64,000 nt of DNA from UBA1081 sp964495345 (GTDB taxonomy: Bacteria; Bacillota; Clostridia; Oscillospirales; Acutalibacteraceae): assembly GCA_964495345.1 (NCBI GenBank), contig CAZBVV010000001.1, positions 1 through 64,000 of the forward strand. Direction: 5' to 3'. The notes under the pieces are model-generated. The model was not told the DNA's origin and did no database searches. It saw nothing but the letters and a program-made list of their open reading frames with translations. The translations under genes and the position numbers were made by a program. Within the stretch, counting starts at the first letter, position 1, and each line of letters starts with the position of its first letter. Shown piece after piece: positions 35,424-44,775 of the stretch.

Positions 35424-36303
35424 CCGTTAACATAACGGGGTTTATTTTTTTGCCGTCAAAAGTAAATTTGTCAATACATAAAAATCGGGCATCTCTTGCT
35501 TTTGTATCAACTCGGCGTCGATGATAAACACAAAGAAAGTCATTCGTGCCGTTAACCTGTATATATCCGTTATGACCCGTACCCTCAATATCTTTGCCGT
35601 TTTTTGAAAGAATCGTCCCCTCGGATTCAAATGCACCAAGAGGTGAATCCGAAATAGCATAGTCAACTCGATATGTTCCGTTTGTCCAACCGCCGCAGGA
35701 CCACATAAAGTAGTACAAACCGTCTTTTTTCATCATGCACGGTCCTTCAACATAGTCTTTGGGTGTGATTTCTTTAAAAATTTCACCGTCAGGGAAAGGC
35801 ACGAAGCCCGTCATATCCTCATTCATAACAGCAACGTTACAATGCCGCCAACCGCCGTAATAAAGATAAACCGTTCCGTCATCATCCTTAAAAAGATGAG
35901 CGTCAATAGGCTGTGCACCGTTTATGAATTTATCTATAAGAGATTTTCCCAGATAGCTCTTAAACGGTCCTTCGGGACTGTCGGACACTCCGATTTCAAG
36001 TCCGCCCGCTTCATCATCGGACTGAATATCATTTGATGCAAATATATAGTAATACTTGCCGTTTTTTTCAATAATTGTGGGTGCCCATACGGCTTTTTCT
36101 ACCCACGGGAATGAATCAATATCAATTACACCTTTTATAATTTGCCAATTTTCCAAATCTTCGGAAACAAAACAATCGTGATTGAGCTGCTCCTCAAATG
36201 CCGCAGAGCGTGTTACGTAAATATAGTATTTACCCTCATAAAATCTTGCTTCGGGGTCTGCATACCAACTATCGGACAGAGGATTTTTTATTTTGACTTG
36301 CAT
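35398..36303 (-). CDS. Glycoside hydrolase family 43-type enzyme
   Basis: The 301-residue enzyme has the five-bladed propeller layout of GH43. The catalytic base is in SWYADPEARF (about residue 15), a modulating Asp is in the PIDAHLF segment, and the acid glutamate is in YVEGPCMMKK (about 190). GH43 members cleave arabinose or xylose links in plant polysaccharides. No signal peptide is seen, so it acts inside the cell on imported oligosaccharides. It overlaps both neighbours in the operon. Confidence 0.88.
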   Translation of the reverse strand: MQVKIKNPLSDSWYADPEARFYEGKYYIYVTRSAAFEEQLNHDCFVSEDLENWQIIKGVIDIDSFPWVEKAVWAPTIIEKNGKYYYIFASNDIQSDDEAGGLEIGVSDSPEGPFKSYLGKSLIDKFINGAQPIDAHLFKDDDGTVYLYYGGWRHCNVAVMNEDMTGFVPFPDGEIFKEITPKDYVEGPCMMKKDGLYYFMWSCGGWTNGTYRVDYAISDSPLGAFESEGTILSKNGKDIEGTGHNGYIQVNGTNDFLCVYHRRRVDTKARDARFLCIDKFTFDGKKINPVMLTDEWTYETD

Positions 36304-37373
36304 TTTTTAACTATACCTCCAACTGCGGCAACTGCACCTGCTACACCGAGTGTAATATATTTTGCTTTTTCCATTTCATCCGCATCAAGGAAATATCTGA
36401 TTGAGGTAAGCGGATTGTCACCAAGAATGTCTGTCATACTCAATGTATAAGTATACACAGAATCGGGGGTATTTTCATCAATTTCAAACACACGCACACC
36501 TCTTGAATCCTTTGTGCCGTAGCATCTGAACGATGCGGCAGGAGTTGCAACGAACTTTATGCCGTCTTTTTCACCTATGAAATTATTTGTATGGTCGTGA
36601 CCTGAAATAATCATGCTGACTTTGCCGTTTTTAAGCACAGCTTCATAAAAACCGTTATCATCCTCAAGAGGAGTAACAGGCTCTCCTGCCGTGCCGATAC
36701 AGTCACTGCGAAGTGAAACCTTACGGTTTTCTTTATCTGCTTCAACGAAATCACAAACTTCTTCAAGGGGAATGTGCATAAACATAAGTGCGTTTGCATC
36801 ACCCTCTTCTGCGGCAAGATTAGTTTCGCTTTTAAACCACTCTACTGCTTCAGGTGTAATTTCTTCCCTGCATCTGTCCTCGTCTCTGTCGTAGTATGCG
36901 GTGTCAATCATATACAGGTCAAGAAGCTTTTTTTCACCGTCTTCAGAGTATACGGGCAAGCGGTATGTACCGCAGAGTTTACCTGTATTCTCGCAACCTC
37001 GGTTCATTCTGTAGGCTCTGAAAATATCAGCCTGCTCGTCCTTTGTGAATGAATTTCTGTCGTCATGATTGCCGAAAATAACAGCAAAAGGAATAGCTCT
37101 CTCCTCTGGAATTCTGAATACATGACGTAACGCTCTTTTGAGAATTTTATATTCCTGCTTTCTTGTGAGCTTACGCTGACCGCTTCCGAAACGGTAATCT
37201 GACAAATGATTACCTAAAATATTGTCACCTGTAAACACAATTAAGTCGGGATTTACCTTTTCACAGGCTTTTTCAAGCATAGATACCATAGTGTGCCTTA
37301 CCCATTGTGTATCCTGTGCATCGCTTATCTGCATAATTGTAAGCTTACCGTTTTTAAAATTCAACTTATTCAT
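36288..37373 (-). CDS. Metallophosphoesterase
   Basis: The 361-residue protein has the calcineurin-like motif series: QISDAQD (first motif with Gln where His is usual), TGDNILG, FGNHDDR, MHIPLEE and SGHDHTNNF. Two metal ions should bind, although the first motif is altered. The C-terminus has a hydrophobic segment (about 340-355) and a basic tail, possibly a membrane anchor. It heads an operon with GH43 and MATE genes; the link between these is unclear. Confidence 0.85.
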   Translation of the reverse strand: MNKLNFKNGKLTIMQISDAQDTQWVRHTMVSMLEKACEKVNPDLIVFTGDNILGNHLSDYRFGSGQRKLTRKQEYKILKRALRHVFRIPEERAIPFAVIFGNHDDRNSFTKDEQADIFRAYRMNRGCENTGKLCGTYRLPVYSEDGEKKLLDLYMIDTAYYDRDEDRCREEITPEAVEWFKSETNLAAEEGDANALMFMHIPLEEVCDFVEADKENRKVSLRSDCIGTAGEPVTPLEDDNGFYEAVLKNGKVSMIISGHDHTNNFIGEKDGIKFVATPAASFRCYGTKDSRGVRVFEIDENTPDSVYTYTLSMTDILGDNPLTSIRYFLDADEMEKAKYITLGVAGAVAAVGGIVKKCKSK

Positions 37374-37521
37374 AAAATATCCCTCCGAACATAATGTACA
37401 ATGTATAATCTACAATGTACAATTATTTTTTAATTTTATCATATTTATTTTTAAAATACAATACATACGTTTCAACATTTTTGTACAAAGCGACAAAAAT
37501 ATTCTTCACCGCTTTAAAGTG

Positions 37522-37550
37522 TTGACATATTGAAGAAATAATATTATAAT
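37522..37550 (+). promoter_or_regulatory. Strong promoter of the aromatic amino acid operon
   Basis: A perfect TTGACA (37522-37527) and TATAAT (37545-37550) have 17-base spacing and lie 34 bases before the tyrA ATG. The leader is too short for a T-box or classical attenuator. Confidence 0.85.
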
Positions 37551-37583
37551 ATCAGCATACTTTTTGAATTTAAGGTGATAATC

Positions 37584-38432
37584 ATGAAAATCGGTATTGT
37601 CGGTTTAGGTCTTATAGGCGGTTCAATGGCTAAATCGTTAAAACATTATACAGATTGTAAGATATACGGTTGCAACAGAACGGAAGCTGTCGTTGATGAG
37701 GCTATAAGTGCAAATGTGCTTGACGGCAAGCTGACTGAAAACAATCTGCCCAAGTGTAAGCTCATAATCATATCGCTCTATCCCGAAGCCACAATAGATT
37801 ATGTTAAAAAGAACGCTCATCTTATTTCAAAAGATGCGATAATTATTGACTGCGGCGGTGTTAAAAGGCTTATATGCGATGCGATTGAACCTATTGCAAA
37901 AGAATACGGTTTTACGTTTATCGGTGCACATCCCATGGCAGGTCTGCATATGTCCGGATACGCATATTCAAACGAAGATATGTTTAAAAACGCATCACTT
38001 GTTCTGTGTCCCAAAGAAGATACAGCCGAAGAAAAGATTGATTTGTTAAGAAATCTGTTTACAAAAGTAGGTTTTAATAACATTCAGATTGCAACTCCGG
38101 AAGAACACGACAGAATTATTGCTTACACATCACAGCTTTGTCACGTTGTGTCAAATGCTTATGTTAAAAACGATGCGGCTATGCTTCACAAAGGCTTTTC
38201 CGCAGGTTCTTACAGGGATTTAACCCGTGTTGCAAAACTCAATGAGCAAATGTGGACAGAATTATTTTTAGAAAATCAGGATTATTTGCTCCGAGAACTT
38301 GACGAACTGATATCAAATTTAGTACAATATAAAGAAGCATTAAAAAATGCCGACCGTGACACTTTGCTTAATATTCTGCGTGACGGCAGAATCCGTAAAG
38401 AAACCATAGACGGCATCATTTACAGAAATTAA
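37584..38432 (+). CDS. tyrA: Prephenate dehydrogenase
   Basis: TyrA oxidatively decarboxylates prephenate to 4-hydroxyphenylpyruvate, the tyrosine branch. I set the start at ATG 37584, since AAGGTGA overlaps the earlier GTG at 37575; the product has about 282 residues. The nucleotide-binding GIVGLGLIGGSMAKSL and the catalytic-region GAHPMAGLHMSGY are present. No C-terminal ACT domain is attached. It is first in a seven-gene plus-strand operon. Confidence 0.93.
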   Translation: MKIGIVGLGLIGGSMAKSLKHYTDCKIYGCNRTEAVVDEAISANVLDGKLTENNLPKCKLIIISLYPEATIDYVKKNAHLISKDAIIIDCGGVKRLICDAIEPIAKEYGFTFIGAHPMAGLHMSGYAYSNEDMFKNASLVLCPKEDTAEEKIDLLRNLFTKVGFNNIQIATPEEHDRIIAYTSQLCHVVSNAYVKNDAAMLHKGFSAGSYRDLTRVAKLNEQMWTELFLENQDYLLRELDELISNLVQYKEALKNADRDTLLNILRDGRIRKETIDGIIYRN

Positions 38433-38441
38433 GGTGAAACA

Positions 38442-39494
38442 ATGAATACCGTAAAAGTATCAGCATCAAAAAACTACAATATATATATCGGAAGCGGTCT
38501 GCTTAATTCATGCGGCGAAATGATAAAGCAGGAATTGGGTGTTTGCTCCGTTGCAGTTATTACGGACGATAACGTAAACGAGCTCTATGCTGACAGAGTT
38601 ATTGAATCCCTTACAAAAAGCGGATTCAGAACAGTAAAGTTTGTATTTCCTCACGGTGAAGAGTCAAAGTCCGTAAGCACATACGCTGAAATTCTTTCAT
38701 TCCTTGCTGAAAATCATATTACACGCTCGGATATGATTATCTCCCTGGGCGGCGGTATTCCCGGTGATATGGGCGGCTTTGCGGCGGCAACTTTTTTAAG
38801 AGGAATAAAGTTTGTGCAGATGCCCACTACTCTCCTCTCTGCCGTTGATTCATCAGTCGGCGGTAAAACTGCCGTTAATCTTCCCAACGGAAAAAATCTT
38901 GTAGGTGCATTCTATCAGCCTGATATGGTTATATGTGACTACTCTGCTCTCGACACATTAAAACCCGAAATTTTTGCAGACGGCTGTGCAGAAGTCATCA
39001 AATACGGTGTTATCCTCGACGAAGAATTTTTTGATTTCCTTAAAAACAACGACATTAAAGAAAATATTGAATATGTCATTACCCGTTGTGTGGAGCTTAA
39101 GAGAGATATTGTAAATCAGGATGAAAAAGATACAGGTATAAGAGCAATTCTTAATTTCGGTCACACTATCGGTCACGCAATAGAGATAAACAGCTCCTTT
39201 GAAATTTCTCACGGCAGTGCAGTTGCAATAGGAATGGTTATTGCGTCAAAAGGTGCGTATGCTCTCGGCTACTGCGACTGCGACTTAACTCAGACAATCA
39301 AGGATGTGCTTATTAAAAACAGTCTTCCCGTTGCCTGTGAATATTCGGCAGAAGCTCTGTATGACGTTGCCTGTTCCGACAAAAAGCGTGCAGGCAGCTC
39401 ATTGACACTTATCATACCCGAAAAAATGGGTAAATGCGTTGGCAAAAAGATTGCTGTTGAGAATGTTCTCGACTTTATAAAGGCAGGGCTTTAA
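38442..39494 (+). CDS. aroB: 3-dehydroquinate synthase
   Basis: The 350-residue enzyme makes 3-dehydroquinate from DAHP, the second shikimate step. GGGIPGDMGGFAAATFLRGI, the MPTTLLSAVDSSVGGKTAVN block, and zinc ligands in EVIKYG and NFGHTIGHAIE are all seen. It follows tyrA by nine bases and precedes aroA by two. Confidence 0.96.
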   Translation: MNTVKVSASKNYNIYIGSGLLNSCGEMIKQELGVCSVAVITDDNVNELYADRVIESLTKSGFRTVKFVFPHGEESKSVSTYAEILSFLAENHITRSDMIISLGGGIPGDMGGFAAATFLRGIKFVQMPTTLLSAVDSSVGGKTAVNLPNGKNLVGAFYQPDMVICDYSALDTLKPEIFADGCAEVIKYGVILDEEFFDFLKNNDIKENIEYVITRCVELKRDIVNQDEKDTGIRAILNFGHTIGHAIEINSSFEISHGSAVAIGMVIASKGAYALGYCDCDLTQTIKDVLIKNSLPVACEYSAEALYDVACSDKKRAGSSLTLIIPEKMGKCVGKKIAVENVLDFIKAGL

Positions 39495-39496
39495 TA

Positions 39497-40759
39497 ATGA
39501 TTGCAACTCTTGATTTAAGAAACATGAAAGGTGAAATTGACGCTATTGCATCAAAATCAGATGCACACAGAGCATTGATTGCCGCCTCTCTTGCCGATAC
39601 AAAAACTTGTCTTTTGATGAATTCCACATCAAACGATATAAAAGCTACCGCAGACTGCTTAAAATCAGCAGGTGCAGTTATCACGGAAGATAACCTCAAT
39701 CTTACAGTTTCCCCTATTGATAAATCCGCAAAAACAGCTGTATTTGACTGCGGTGAAAGCGGCTCTACAATACGATTTTTAATACCCGTTGCAGCTGCAC
39801 TGGGTATTAATTCCGTTTTTACAGGCTGCGGAAGATTGCCCGAAAGACCGCAAGCTCCTTTGCTTAATGCTCTTTCGGAACACGGTGTAAATGTATCTCC
39901 CGACGGAGAATTTCCCATAAAAATCAGCGGTCAGCTCAAAAGCGGTGTTTTCTCTATTGCCGGTAATATCAGTTCACAATATGTGACAGGTCTGCTTTTT
40001 GCTCTGCCTCTGCTTGAGGGTGACAGCGAAATAAGACTCATCCCGCCTGTTGAGTCCAAGCCTTATATAAATATGACAATATCTACCCTTAAAAGGTTTG
40101 GCATTGAAATAACGGAAAGCGGCAATTCATACTTTATAAAAGGTAATCAAAAATATATTTCACCAAAGAAGATTAAGATTGACGGTGATTGGTCTAACGG
40201 TGCGTTTTTCGTATCTTTCGGAGCGTTGTCAGATATTAAAATCAACGGTCTTTTCAGTTCATCCGTACAAGGTGATAAAGAGATTATAAATATTATAAAA
40301 TCAATGGGTGCAGACATTTATCAGAACGAAAACAGCGTTCATATTACAAAAAATGAACTTCACGGCATTGATATTGACGTGAAAAACACACCCGACCTTG
40401 TTCCCGTAATTGCGGCGACGGCTGTTTTTGCAAAGGGTCAGACAAGAATTTACAATGCAGGCAGATTAAGGCTTAAAGAAAGTGACCGTCTTGCAACGGT
40501 TACCGAAATTGTAAAAAATGCGGGCGGAGATATTCAAGAATTGCCCGACGGACTTATTATAAACGGCGGAAAGCCCATAAAAGACAGCTTTACCGTTGAT
40601 GCAGAAAACGACCACAGACTTGTTATGGCTGCGGCTGTGCTGGCTTCACATTCGGTTGTAACTGTAAAAAACGCACAGTCAATTAATAAATCATATCCTG
40701 CATTTTTTGAAGATTTACGAAAGCTCGGAGGTATATGCGATGTCATCAATGACAGGTAA
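39497..40759 (+). CDS. aroA: 3-phosphoshikimate 1-carboxyvinyltransferase (EPSP synthase)
   Basis: The 420-residue enzyme transfers enolpyruvate from PEP to shikimate-3-phosphate. The SKSDAHRALIAASLA start, CGESGSTIRFLIPV, GRLPERPQAPLL (the PEP-binding arginines), and RLKESDRLATV are present, and the two-domain length is normal. The glyphosate-type class cannot be fixed by eye, although GESGSTIRF is compatible with a class II-like form. It overlaps aroC by 20 bases. Confidence 0.95.
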   Translation: MIATLDLRNMKGEIDAIASKSDAHRALIAASLADTKTCLLMNSTSNDIKATADCLKSAGAVITEDNLNLTVSPIDKSAKTAVFDCGESGSTIRFLIPVAAALGINSVFTGCGRLPERPQAPLLNALSEHGVNVSPDGEFPIKISGQLKSGVFSIAGNISSQYVTGLLFALPLLEGDSEIRLIPPVESKPYINMTISTLKRFGIEITESGNSYFIKGNQKYISPKKIKIDGDWSNGAFFVSFGALSDIKINGLFSSSVQGDKEIINIIKSMGADIYQNENSVHITKNELHGIDIDVKNTPDLVPVIAATAVFAKGQTRIYNAGRLRLKESDRLATVTEIVKNAGGDIQELPDGLIINGGKPIKDSFTVDAENDHRLVMAAAVLASHSVVTVKNAQSINKSYPAFFEDLRKLGGICDVINDR

Positions 40760-41813
40760 AAATATAAAAATATCGGTATTCGGTCAATCTCACTCCGAGG
40801 CTATCGGTGTTGTAATTGACGGTTTACCAACGGGAACAAAGCTTGATATGGACGAAATTTATGCTTTTATGGCAAGAAGAGCACCCGGTAACAATGCTTT
40901 TTCCACAACGAGAAAAGAAGCGGACAAGCCTGAGATTTTATCGGGACTTGCAGACGGTTACACTTGCGGAGCACCCCTTTGTGCTGTTATAAAAAACACG
41001 AACACACGCTCGGGTGATTATTCCAATCTTAAAGATTGTCCCCGACCCTCACACGCTGATTTTGCGGCAAGCATCCGTTACGACGGCTTTAACGACGTTG
41101 CGGGCGGCGGTCATTTTTCAGGCAGACTTACAGCACCTCTTTGTTTTGCGGGTGCAGTATGTATACAAATTTTAAAGCAGAAAAATATTGAAATCAAGGC
41201 TCACATCTACTCAATAGCCGATGTAAAAGACACGCCCTTTGACCTTGTTGATATTACCGATGAAGATATAGCATCAAAAGATTTTCCCGTCATAAATGAT
41301 GAACAAGGCAAGCTTATGCAGAAAAAAATTCTTCGTGCTAAAGAGGATGCCGACTCCGTTGGAGGTATTATTGAGTGTGCCGTTACAGGTGTAAAAGCAG
41401 GTTACGGCTCACCTATGTTTGACGGAATCGAAAACATAGTTGCAAAAAATATTTTCGCTGTTCCTGCAGTTAAAGGTATTGAATTCGGTAACGGATTTGA
41501 CTGTACGCAGCTTTTGGGTAGTGAAAACAACGATCCCTACCGCATTGAAAACGGAAATGTAGTTACCGAAACAAACAATTCAGGCGGCATAACGGGCGGT
41601 ATTTCAACAGGTATGCCCATCGTTTTCAGAGTTGCCGTGAAGCCTACTCCCTCAATCGGCAAGGCACAAAAGAGTGTAAGCCTTTCAAAAAGTGAAAATG
41701 CCGACCTTATTATAAAAGGCAGACACGACCCATGCATCGTTCAGCGTGCAGTTCCCGTTATTGAAGCCGTTGCGGCAATCAGTATTCTCGACATAATCTC
41801 GGAGGAAAATTAA
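40740..41813 (+). CDS. aroC: Chorismate synthase
   Basis: The enzyme of about 357 residues makes chorismate from EPSP using reduced FMN. The start is ATG 40740, preceded by GGAGGT inside the end of aroA. FGQSHSEAIGVVIDGLP, RRAPGNNAFSTTRKEAD and GGGHFSGRLTAPL are diagnostic, and the RHDPCIVQRAVPVIEA tail is standard. It precedes pheA by zero bases. Confidence 0.96.
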   Translation: MSSMTGKNIKISVFGQSHSEAIGVVIDGLPTGTKLDMDEIYAFMARRAPGNNAFSTTRKEADKPEILSGLADGYTCGAPLCAVIKNTNTRSGDYSNLKDCPRPSHADFAASIRYDGFNDVAGGGHFSGRLTAPLCFAGAVCIQILKQKNIEIKAHIYSIADVKDTPFDLVDITDEDIASKDFPVINDEQGKLMQKKILRAKEDADSVGGIIECAVTGVKAGYGSPMFDGIENIVAKNIFAVPAVKGIEFGNGFDCTQLLGSENNDPYRIENGNVVTETNNSGGITGGISTGMPIVFRVAVKPTPSIGKAQKSVSLSKSENADLIIKGRHDPCIVQRAVPVIEAVAAISILDIISEEN

Positions 41814-42956
41814 ATGGATATAAACGAATTAAGACAGCAGATTAACGATATTGACAAAGAACTTGTGGAGCTTTTTAACAAGCGTATGGCAGTTTCGTTG
41901 GGTGTTGCACAGTATAAGATTGAAAGCGGTATGCCCGTGCTTGACAAGTCCAGAGAAAGGGCTATTTTAGAAAGAGTTGCAAGTGAATCATCTCCCGAAG
42001 TTGCAAACTACACAAGGATGCTTTATTCAAACATCTTTGACCTTTCAAGGTCTTATCAGCACAAAATAATAAACGGTGATTCTCCGCTTACGGATAAAAT
42101 CCGTGCAGTTGTTGAATCAACTCCCAAGCTTTTTCCCGAAAACGCAAAGGTTGCCTGTCAGGGTGTTGAGGGTGCATATTCACAGCACGCTTGCGACAGA
42201 ATTTTCCGCTATCCTGTTATTTCATACCATGAAACATGGAAAAATGTTTTTGATTCCGTTTCAAAGGGTGACTGTGATTACGGTATTCTTCCCATAGAAA
42301 ACAGCACGGCAGGTTCCGTTAACAAGGTTTATGACCTGCTTAAAGAGTTCAACTGCTACATTGTAAGGAGCATCCGTCTTAAAATCGACCATTCACTTAT
42401 TACAAAAAGAGGTACTCATTTATCACAGATTAAAGAGGTTATCTCTCACGAGCAGGCACTCAGTCAGTGCAGCGATTTTCTTTCTACCCTCAATGTAAAG
42501 CAGACGGTTGTTAAAAATACAGCCGAAGCCGCAAAATATGTGTCAGAAAGTGACAGAACCGATATTGCAGCTATTGCGTCACCCGACTGCTGTGAGCTTT
42601 ACACCGGACTTTGTGAGCTTCAGTCTGCGGTGCAGAATGTTAAAAACAACTACACACGTTTTATCTGTATTGCAAAGGATATGCAGATTTTCCCCGGTGC
42701 GGACAGATCAAGTATAATGATGACTACATCTCACAAGCCGGGTGCATTGTTTGCTGTTCTTTCAAAATTCAACGCTCACGGCATCAATATAAGAAAGCTT
42801 GAAAGCCGACCCATTCCCGAAAAAGATTTTGAATTTATGTTCTATTTTGACATTGAAGCATCAATATACTCCCCCGACCTGATGAGCCTTTTTGATGAGC
42901 TTTATGCCGAAAACTATAATTTTACCTATTTCGGTAGTTATTCAGAGATTCTTTAA
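41814..42956 (+). CDS. pheA: Bifunctional chorismate mutase/prephenate dehydratase
   Basis: The 380-residue P-protein has an N-terminal AroQ chorismate mutase domain (about 1-85, with RQQINDIDKELVELFNKR), a prephenate dehydratase domain (about 110-285, with GVEGAYSQHA and PIENSTAGSV), and a C-terminal ACT domain (about 300-375) with ESRPIP, where phenylalanine feedback binds in the family. It is directly fused in the operon after aroC. Confidence 0.94.
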   Translation: MDINELRQQINDIDKELVELFNKRMAVSLGVAQYKIESGMPVLDKSRERAILERVASESSPEVANYTRMLYSNIFDLSRSYQHKIINGDSPLTDKIRAVVESTPKLFPENAKVACQGVEGAYSQHACDRIFRYPVISYHETWKNVFDSVSKGDCDYGILPIENSTAGSVNKVYDLLKEFNCYIVRSIRLKIDHSLITKRGTHLSQIKEVISHEQALSQCSDFLSTLNVKQTVVKNTAEAAKYVSESDRTDIAAIASPDCCELYTGLCELQSAVQNVKNNYTRFICIAKDMQIFPGADRSSIMMTTSHKPGALFAVLSKFNAHGINIRKLESRPIPEKDFEFMFYFDIEASIYSPDLMSLFDELYAENYNFTYFGSYSEIL

Positions 42957-42968
42957 GAGGTGACAACA

Positions 42969-44201
42969 ATGCATTTTGACGGAAAATACGGACTTATAGG
43001 CAGAAAATTGGGTCACAGCTACTCACCCCAGATTCACGCAATTTTGGGCGATTACAAATATGACCTTTTTGAAATGGAAGAAGAGGATGTTGAGATTTTT
43101 CTTAAAAAGAGAGATTTCGATGCAATAAATGTAACAATCCCCTACAAAAAAACAGTTATGCCTTTTCTTGATAAAATTGACGAGGATGCACTTAAAATAG
43201 GCAGCGTCAACACCGTTGTAAAAGAAACAGACGGCACGTTAACAGGCTATAATACGGATTACTACGGCTTTACATATATGCTCAAAAAGGGCGGAATTGA
43301 TGTAAAAGACAAAAAAGTGCTTGTTCTTGGTGACGGCGGTGCATCGGTAACGGTACAGAGCGTTATCCGTGATTTAGGTGCAAAAGAAATTATAGTTGCT
43401 TCTCTTTTCACAGAGCCTCACTATGACCAGCTTGACCCTCATTTTGATTCACAGGTTATTATAAACGCAACTCCCGTGGGTATGTACCCTAAAAATCTTG
43501 AAACCCTTGTTAACCTTGATAATTTTACCTGTCTTGAGGGTGTTGCAGATGTTATTTACAATCCCGAAAGAACACAGATTATCCTTGATGCACAGAAAAA
43601 AGGTATCAAAACAATAAGCGGACTTTATATGCTTTCCGCACAGGCAAAGAAAGCGGCAGAACACTTCTTTAATACTGAATTTGACGAGAGTGTCATTGAT
43701 GATATAGTAAAAAAACTATCCTTTGAGCTTACCAATATCATCCTTGTAGGTATGCCCGGTTGCGGAAAAACCACAATAGGTACTTTTCTTGCAGAACATT
43801 ACGGCAGAAAGCTTGTTGACACGGATGCACTCATAATTGAAAAAGCAGGAAAACCCATTCCCGAAATCTTTGCAGAACAGGGTGAACCGGGCTTCAGAAA
43901 AATCGAAGCGGAAGCTGTAAGAGAGGTCGGCAAAGAAAAAGAGCTTATTATTGCAACAGGCGGCGGTGTTATCGTCACTCCCGAAAACCACGATGCACTT
44001 CGTCAGAACGGCACCGTCATATTCATAAACCGTGACATCAACGTTCTTCCTACCGACGGCAGACCTCTTTCACAGCAGAATAAATTAGCAGATATGTTCA
44101 AACAAAGACTTCCTCTTTACAGAAGCATCTGCCATCACGATGTTGACGGCAACGGAACGGTTGAGGAAGTTGCAGAAAGAATAATGAGGTTATTTTTATG
44201 A
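42969..44201 (+). CDS. aroE-aroK: Shikimate dehydrogenase-shikimate kinase fusion
   Basis: The fused protein of about 410 residues starts at ATG 42969, because AGAGGTGA overlaps the earlier GTG at 42960. Residues about 1-250 are AroE (GLIGRKLGHSYSP, NVTIPYKKTVMPFL, GDGGASVTVQSVI, NATPVGMYP), which reduces 3-dehydroshikimate. Residues about 255-410 are AroK (GMPGCGKTTIG Walker A, DTDALI, TGGGV, DGRPLSQQ), which phosphorylates shikimate. The fusion couples steps 4 and 5. It overlaps aroQ by four bases. Confidence 0.94.
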   Translation: MHFDGKYGLIGRKLGHSYSPQIHAILGDYKYDLFEMEEEDVEIFLKKRDFDAINVTIPYKKTVMPFLDKIDEDALKIGSVNTVVKETDGTLTGYNTDYYGFTYMLKKGGIDVKDKKVLVLGDGGASVTVQSVIRDLGAKEIIVASLFTEPHYDQLDPHFDSQVIINATPVGMYPKNLETLVNLDNFTCLEGVADVIYNPERTQIILDAQKKGIKTISGLYMLSAQAKKAAEHFFNTEFDESVIDDIVKKLSFELTNIILVGMPGCGKTTIGTFLAEHYGRKLVDTDALIIEKAGKPIPEIFAEQGEPGFRKIEAEAVREVGKEKELIIATGGGVIVTPENHDALRQNGTVIFINRDINVLPTDGRPLSQQNKLADMFKQRLPLYRSICHHDVDGNGTVEEVAERIMRLFL

Positions 44202-44626
44202 AATATCTTGTAATAAACGGTCCGAATCTTAATATGTTGGGTATTCGTGAACCTGCAATTTACGGCAACAACACATACGCTCAGTTAACAGAAAACATCA
44301 ATAATTGGTCAAAAGAAAACTGTATTGAGGTTGAGTGCTTTCAATCAAACCACGAGGGTGATATTGTTGACAGGATTCAGAAGGCATATTTTGATAAAAT
44401 TGACGGTATCGTTATAAATCCTGCAGCATACACCCATACCAGCGTTGCTATTCTTGATGCTCTAAAAACAGTATCAATTCCGGCTGTTGAGGTTCATATC
44501 TCCGATATCAATACCCGTGAAGAATTCAGACACATATCATACGCAGGCAAGGCTTGTTTTGAACACGTTATAGGAAAAGGGCTTGACGGATATATTATTG
44601 CTCTCGACATATTAAAAAATAAATAA
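44198..44626 (+). CDS. aroQ: Type II 3-dehydroquinate dehydratase
   Basis: The 142-residue enzyme dehydrates 3-dehydroquinate (third shikimate step). VINGPNLNMLGIREPAIYG, ECFQSNHEGDIVDRIQKA, NPAAYTHTSVAILDAL and VEVHISDINTREEFR are all type II signatures, with the catalytic Tyr replaced in its usual place in the YG loop. It is the last gene of the operon; a terminator follows at 44635. Confidence 0.96.
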   Translation: MKYLVINGPNLNMLGIREPAIYGNNTYAQLTENINNWSKENCIEVECFQSNHEGDIVDRIQKAYFDKIDGIVINPAAYTHTSVAILDALKTVSIPAVEVHISDINTREEFRHISYAGKACFEHVIGKGLDGYIIALDILKNK

Positions 44627-44634
44627 CTATTTCG

Positions 44635-44662
44635 GCACAGGACTCAACCTGTGCTATTTTTT
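44635..44662 (+). terminator. Terminator of the aromatic operon
   Basis: GCACAGG and CCTGTGC pair around ACTCAA and are followed by ATTTTTTAA. Confidence 0.88.
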
Positions 44663-44682
44663 AACAAATTTTGAACAAACTA

Positions 44683-44711
44683 TTGACAAAATTTTAATTC
44701 TGTGAAATAAT
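44683..44711 (+). promoter_or_regulatory. Promoter of the large dockerin protein
   Basis: TTGACA (44683-44688) and AATAAT (44706-44711) have 17-base spacing and lie about 65 bases before the ATG at 44776. Confidence 0.6.
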
Positions 44712-44775
44712 ATTTTTGGTCAACAATAACAATTTTTAGCGTATCCTAAATAAATCTAAGGAAGTGCAAAAAAAA

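Noticed and set aside
37374..37583. A possible T-box or attenuator before the aromatic operon
   Set aside because: The promoter leaves a leader of only about 30 bases, and no T-box sequence or leader peptide is visible.
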